A stretch of 7,875 nt of DNA from the NCBI GenBank assembly GCA_003447535.1, contig DLYY01000043.1, forward strand, positions 1 to 7,875, in the 5' to 3' direction. Of this stretch, positions 6,089 to 7,875 are shown one piece after another. Both the position numbers and the translations under genes were made by a program. Within the stretch, counting starts at the first letter, position 1; the number at the start of each line of letters is the position of its first letter. The notes beneath the pieces were generated by a model, which was given only the letters and a program-made list of their open reading frames with translations, had not been told where the DNA came from and searched no databases. The stretch comes from Bacteroidota bacterium. GTDB lineage: Bacteria; Bacteroidota; Bacteroidia; Chitinophagales; UBA8649.

Positions 6089-7875
6089 ATGGTTAAATCA
6101 TCGATGCAATATCTAACATATGTAGCATTTTTATTGCTATGTACTCTTTCTTCTTTATCTGGGCAAACCATTCATCAAGATTACGTTGATGGAGAGTTGT
6201 TTATCAGAATGCATACTGCGCTCAGCCCTAATGATGTATGGAGTAAACAAAAGACTCGATATTCGGATTTTCAATCTGCATTGTCAACTCTTGATGTTAC
6301 AGCTGTCGATTATCTCTATCCTGTCCTACGGCATCAAAGTGAGGAATTAGATAATATTCTATGGGTGAAGTTTACCCGTGCAGCCTCTATCGATTATGTG
6401 CTTAAGGCACTAAATGCAATGGATGAGGTTGATTATGCTGAGCGTGTTCCATTAATGAAAACAACGCTCGTGCCTAATGATCCAGGAACAAATCAAGTTT
6501 ATGCGTTGAATCTAATTGATGCTTTTGATGCCTTTGATATTCATACTGGGGGGAATTCAGTGATTTGTGTAGTGGATAATGCCATTCAAATTTCTCACCC
6601 TGATTTGGCCCCAAATGTCTGGGTAAATCCAGGAGAAATTCCAAACAATGGAATAGACGATGATAACAATGGCTACATAGATGACATCAATGGATGGGAT
6701 GCTGCTGACAACGACAACGACCCTAATCCACCAAATTCTTCTTTTAGTCACGGAACGCATTGCTCCGGAACGGCTGCTGCTGCCACAAACAACGGCACGG
6801 GAGTTGCTTCCATTGGATACAACTGTAAGTTGATGTCCGCTAAGGCGACGCGCAGTAATAGCAACAACCAGTTCTTAGATAATACCTATGGCGGAACAGA
6901 GTATGCCATTGCGGCAGGGGCAGATGTTGTGTCCATGTCTTTTGGTGGAGGTGGATTTAGTAACGCCTATCAATCGCTATTCAATTTTGGGCATGGTCAA
7001 GGTATTACTTTTGTAGCTGCTGCAGGGAATGACAACACCTCTCAAGTCTTTTATCCAGCGGGTTATAACTACGTGATTTCTGTCGCTTCTACTACGAGTA
7101 ATGACAGCAAGTCAAGCTTTTCAAATTATGGAACTTGGATTGATATCGCAGCACCCGGAAGTAGCATTTATTCGACTATTCCAAATAATACTTACGGGAC
7201 ACAAAGTGGTACTTCGATGGCCTGTCCATTGGTTGCGGGATTATGCGGTTTGTTAAAATCCTACAATCCAGCTCTTACGCCAGATGAAATTGAAAATTGT
7301 CTCGATCAATCTGCGGATAATATTGATGCACAGAACCCATCATATGTTGGGGATTTAGGGGCAGGAAGAATAAATGCATTTGGCGCTTTACAATGCACTA
7401 ATCCAACCAATCCGCCGGTAGTCCAATTTATGTCAGATGCTAATGGACCCCAATGTACAGGGGCTACCGTGCAATTTATGGACCAGTCGCTTTACAATCC
7501 ATCTTCTTGGTCGTGGAGTTTTCCTGGAGGAAGTCCAGCAACATCGACAGCGCAAAACCCAACGATAACCTATGCCAATAACGGCCTCTATGATGTCACG
7601 CTTACGGCAACAAATCAATATGGATCAACCACTCTTACGGAGAACGCATACATTGAAGTTGGACCTAATGGAGTAGAGGTTTTCTTTGTGGAGGACTTTG
7701 AATTAGGGCTTAATGCTTGGACCATCGAAAATCCTGATGGTGGAATTACATGGGAAGTAGTTACTGTAGGCGGCACAAATAGTGGAAGTAAAGCCGCTAA
7801 ACTCGATAACTTCAATTATGATGCTTCAGGTCAAAGGGATGCCATTGTCTCCCCAGTGCTAGACTTTACGGGAAG
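6089..7875 (+). CDS. Secreted subtilisin-family (S8) serine protease, C-terminus beyond window
   Basis: An open frame of 595 codons runs off the right edge. Residues 1-25 are a signal peptide with probable cleavage before Gln26 (SLSGQ); Met6 is an alternative start. Residues about 27-125 look like an I9-type inhibitory propeptide, ending DEVDYAERVPLM. The S8 catalytic domain spans about 135-435: Asp163 in VVDNAIQISHPDL, His221 in SHGTHCSGT, oxyanion Asn314 in AAAGNDN, and nucleophile Ser376 in SGTSMACPLVAG. The triad is complete. An Asp/Asn-rich insert at about 185-212 (NGIDDDNNGYIDDINGWD) is probably calcium-binding and is common in Bacteroidota subtilases. A PKD domain follows at about 443-525 (WSWSFPGG, YDVTLTATNQYG), then the start of a choice-of-anchor J module from about 531 (FFVEDFELGLNAWT). 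A T9SS sorting domain past the window is likely by analogy but not seen. Expected role: extracellular protein degradation for nutrition or processing. It has its own upstream gap after a terminator. Confidence 0.94.
   Translation, partial: MVKSSMQYLTYVAFLLLCTLSSLSGQTIHQDYVDGELFIRMHTALSPNDVWSKQKTRYSDFQSALSTLDVTAVDYLYPVLRHQSEELDNILWVKFTRAASIDYVLKALNAMDEVDYAERVPLMKTTLVPNDPGTNQVYALNLIDAFDAFDIHTGGNSVICVVDNAIQISHPDLAPNVWVNPGEIPNNGIDDDNNGYIDDINGWDAADNDNDPNPPNSSFSHGTHCSGTAAAATNNGTGVASIGYNCKLMSAKATRSNSNNQFLDNTYGGTEYAIAAGADVVSMSFGGGGFSNAYQSLFNFGHGQGITFVAAAGNDNTSQVFYPAGYNYVISVASTTSNDSKSSFSNYGTWIDIAAPGSSIYSTIPNNTYGTQSGTSMACPLVAGLCGLLKSYNPALTPDEIENCLDQSADNIDAQNPSYVGDLGAGRINAFGALQCTNPTNPPVVQFMSDANGPQCTGATVQFMDQSLYNPSSWSWSFPGGSPATSTAQNPTITYANNGLYDVTLTATNQYGSTTLTENAYIEVGPNGVEVFFVEDFELGLNAWTIENPDGGITWEVVTVGGTNSGSKAAKLDNFNYDASGQRDAIVSPVLDFTG

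Noticed and set aside
7433..7815. Two overlapping minus-strand open frames antisense to the subtilase PKD region
   Set aside because: Low-complexity, Arg/Cys-rich or Ser/Pro-rich translations typical of shadows; the plus strand encodes clear PKD and anchor-J modules.

Overview
The window looks like a chromosomal segment from a marine- or soil-type Bacteroidota (flavobacterial or related lineage). The evidence is a C-terminal type IX secretion (T9SS) sorting domain, signal peptides cleaved before Gln, secreted proteins built from PKD and choice-of-anchor J modules, AT-rich starts without Shine-Dalgarno motifs, and moderate-to-low GC. No RNA genes, CRISPR arrays, insertion sequences or prophage genes were seen. 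Both ends of the window cut through genes.

Left half (1-3587), all on the minus strand. In transcription order: a lipoprotein with fused rhodanese and thioredoxin domains (3587-2847), a cystathionine beta-synthase-type PLP enzyme (2782-1736), a cystathionine gamma-lyase-type PLP enzyme (1755-604, overlapping the previous gene by 20 bp), and uracil-DNA glycosylase (588 to beyond the left edge, probable TTG start). The two PLP enzymes form a reverse transsulfuration pair: homocysteine plus serine gives cystathionine, which gives cysteine. Both enzyme types can also make H2S as a side reaction. The lipoprotein has sulfur-transfer and thiol-redox active sites and sits 64 bp upstream, so a link to sulfane sulfur or thiol handling in the envelope is plausible but unproven. 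Ung looks like a downstream passenger.

Middle (3588-3682): a 95-bp divergent intergenic region that must serve both directions.

Right half (3683-7875), plus strand. First comes a 751-residue T9SS cargo protein (two choice-of-anchor J-like modules around an Ig-like stretch, two PKD repeats and a C-terminal sorting domain). A clear intrinsic terminator follows at 5972-5993. Next is a secreted subtilisin-family (S8) protease with propeptide, complete Asp/His/Ser triad, PKD domain and the start of a choice-of-anchor J module, cut by the right edge. The terminator suggests the two secreted-protein genes are separate transcription units.

Most of the window is well-understood biology. The observation most worth following up is the rhodanese-thioredoxin lipoprotein beside the transsulfuration pair. 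No strong evidence of a wholly new system was found.
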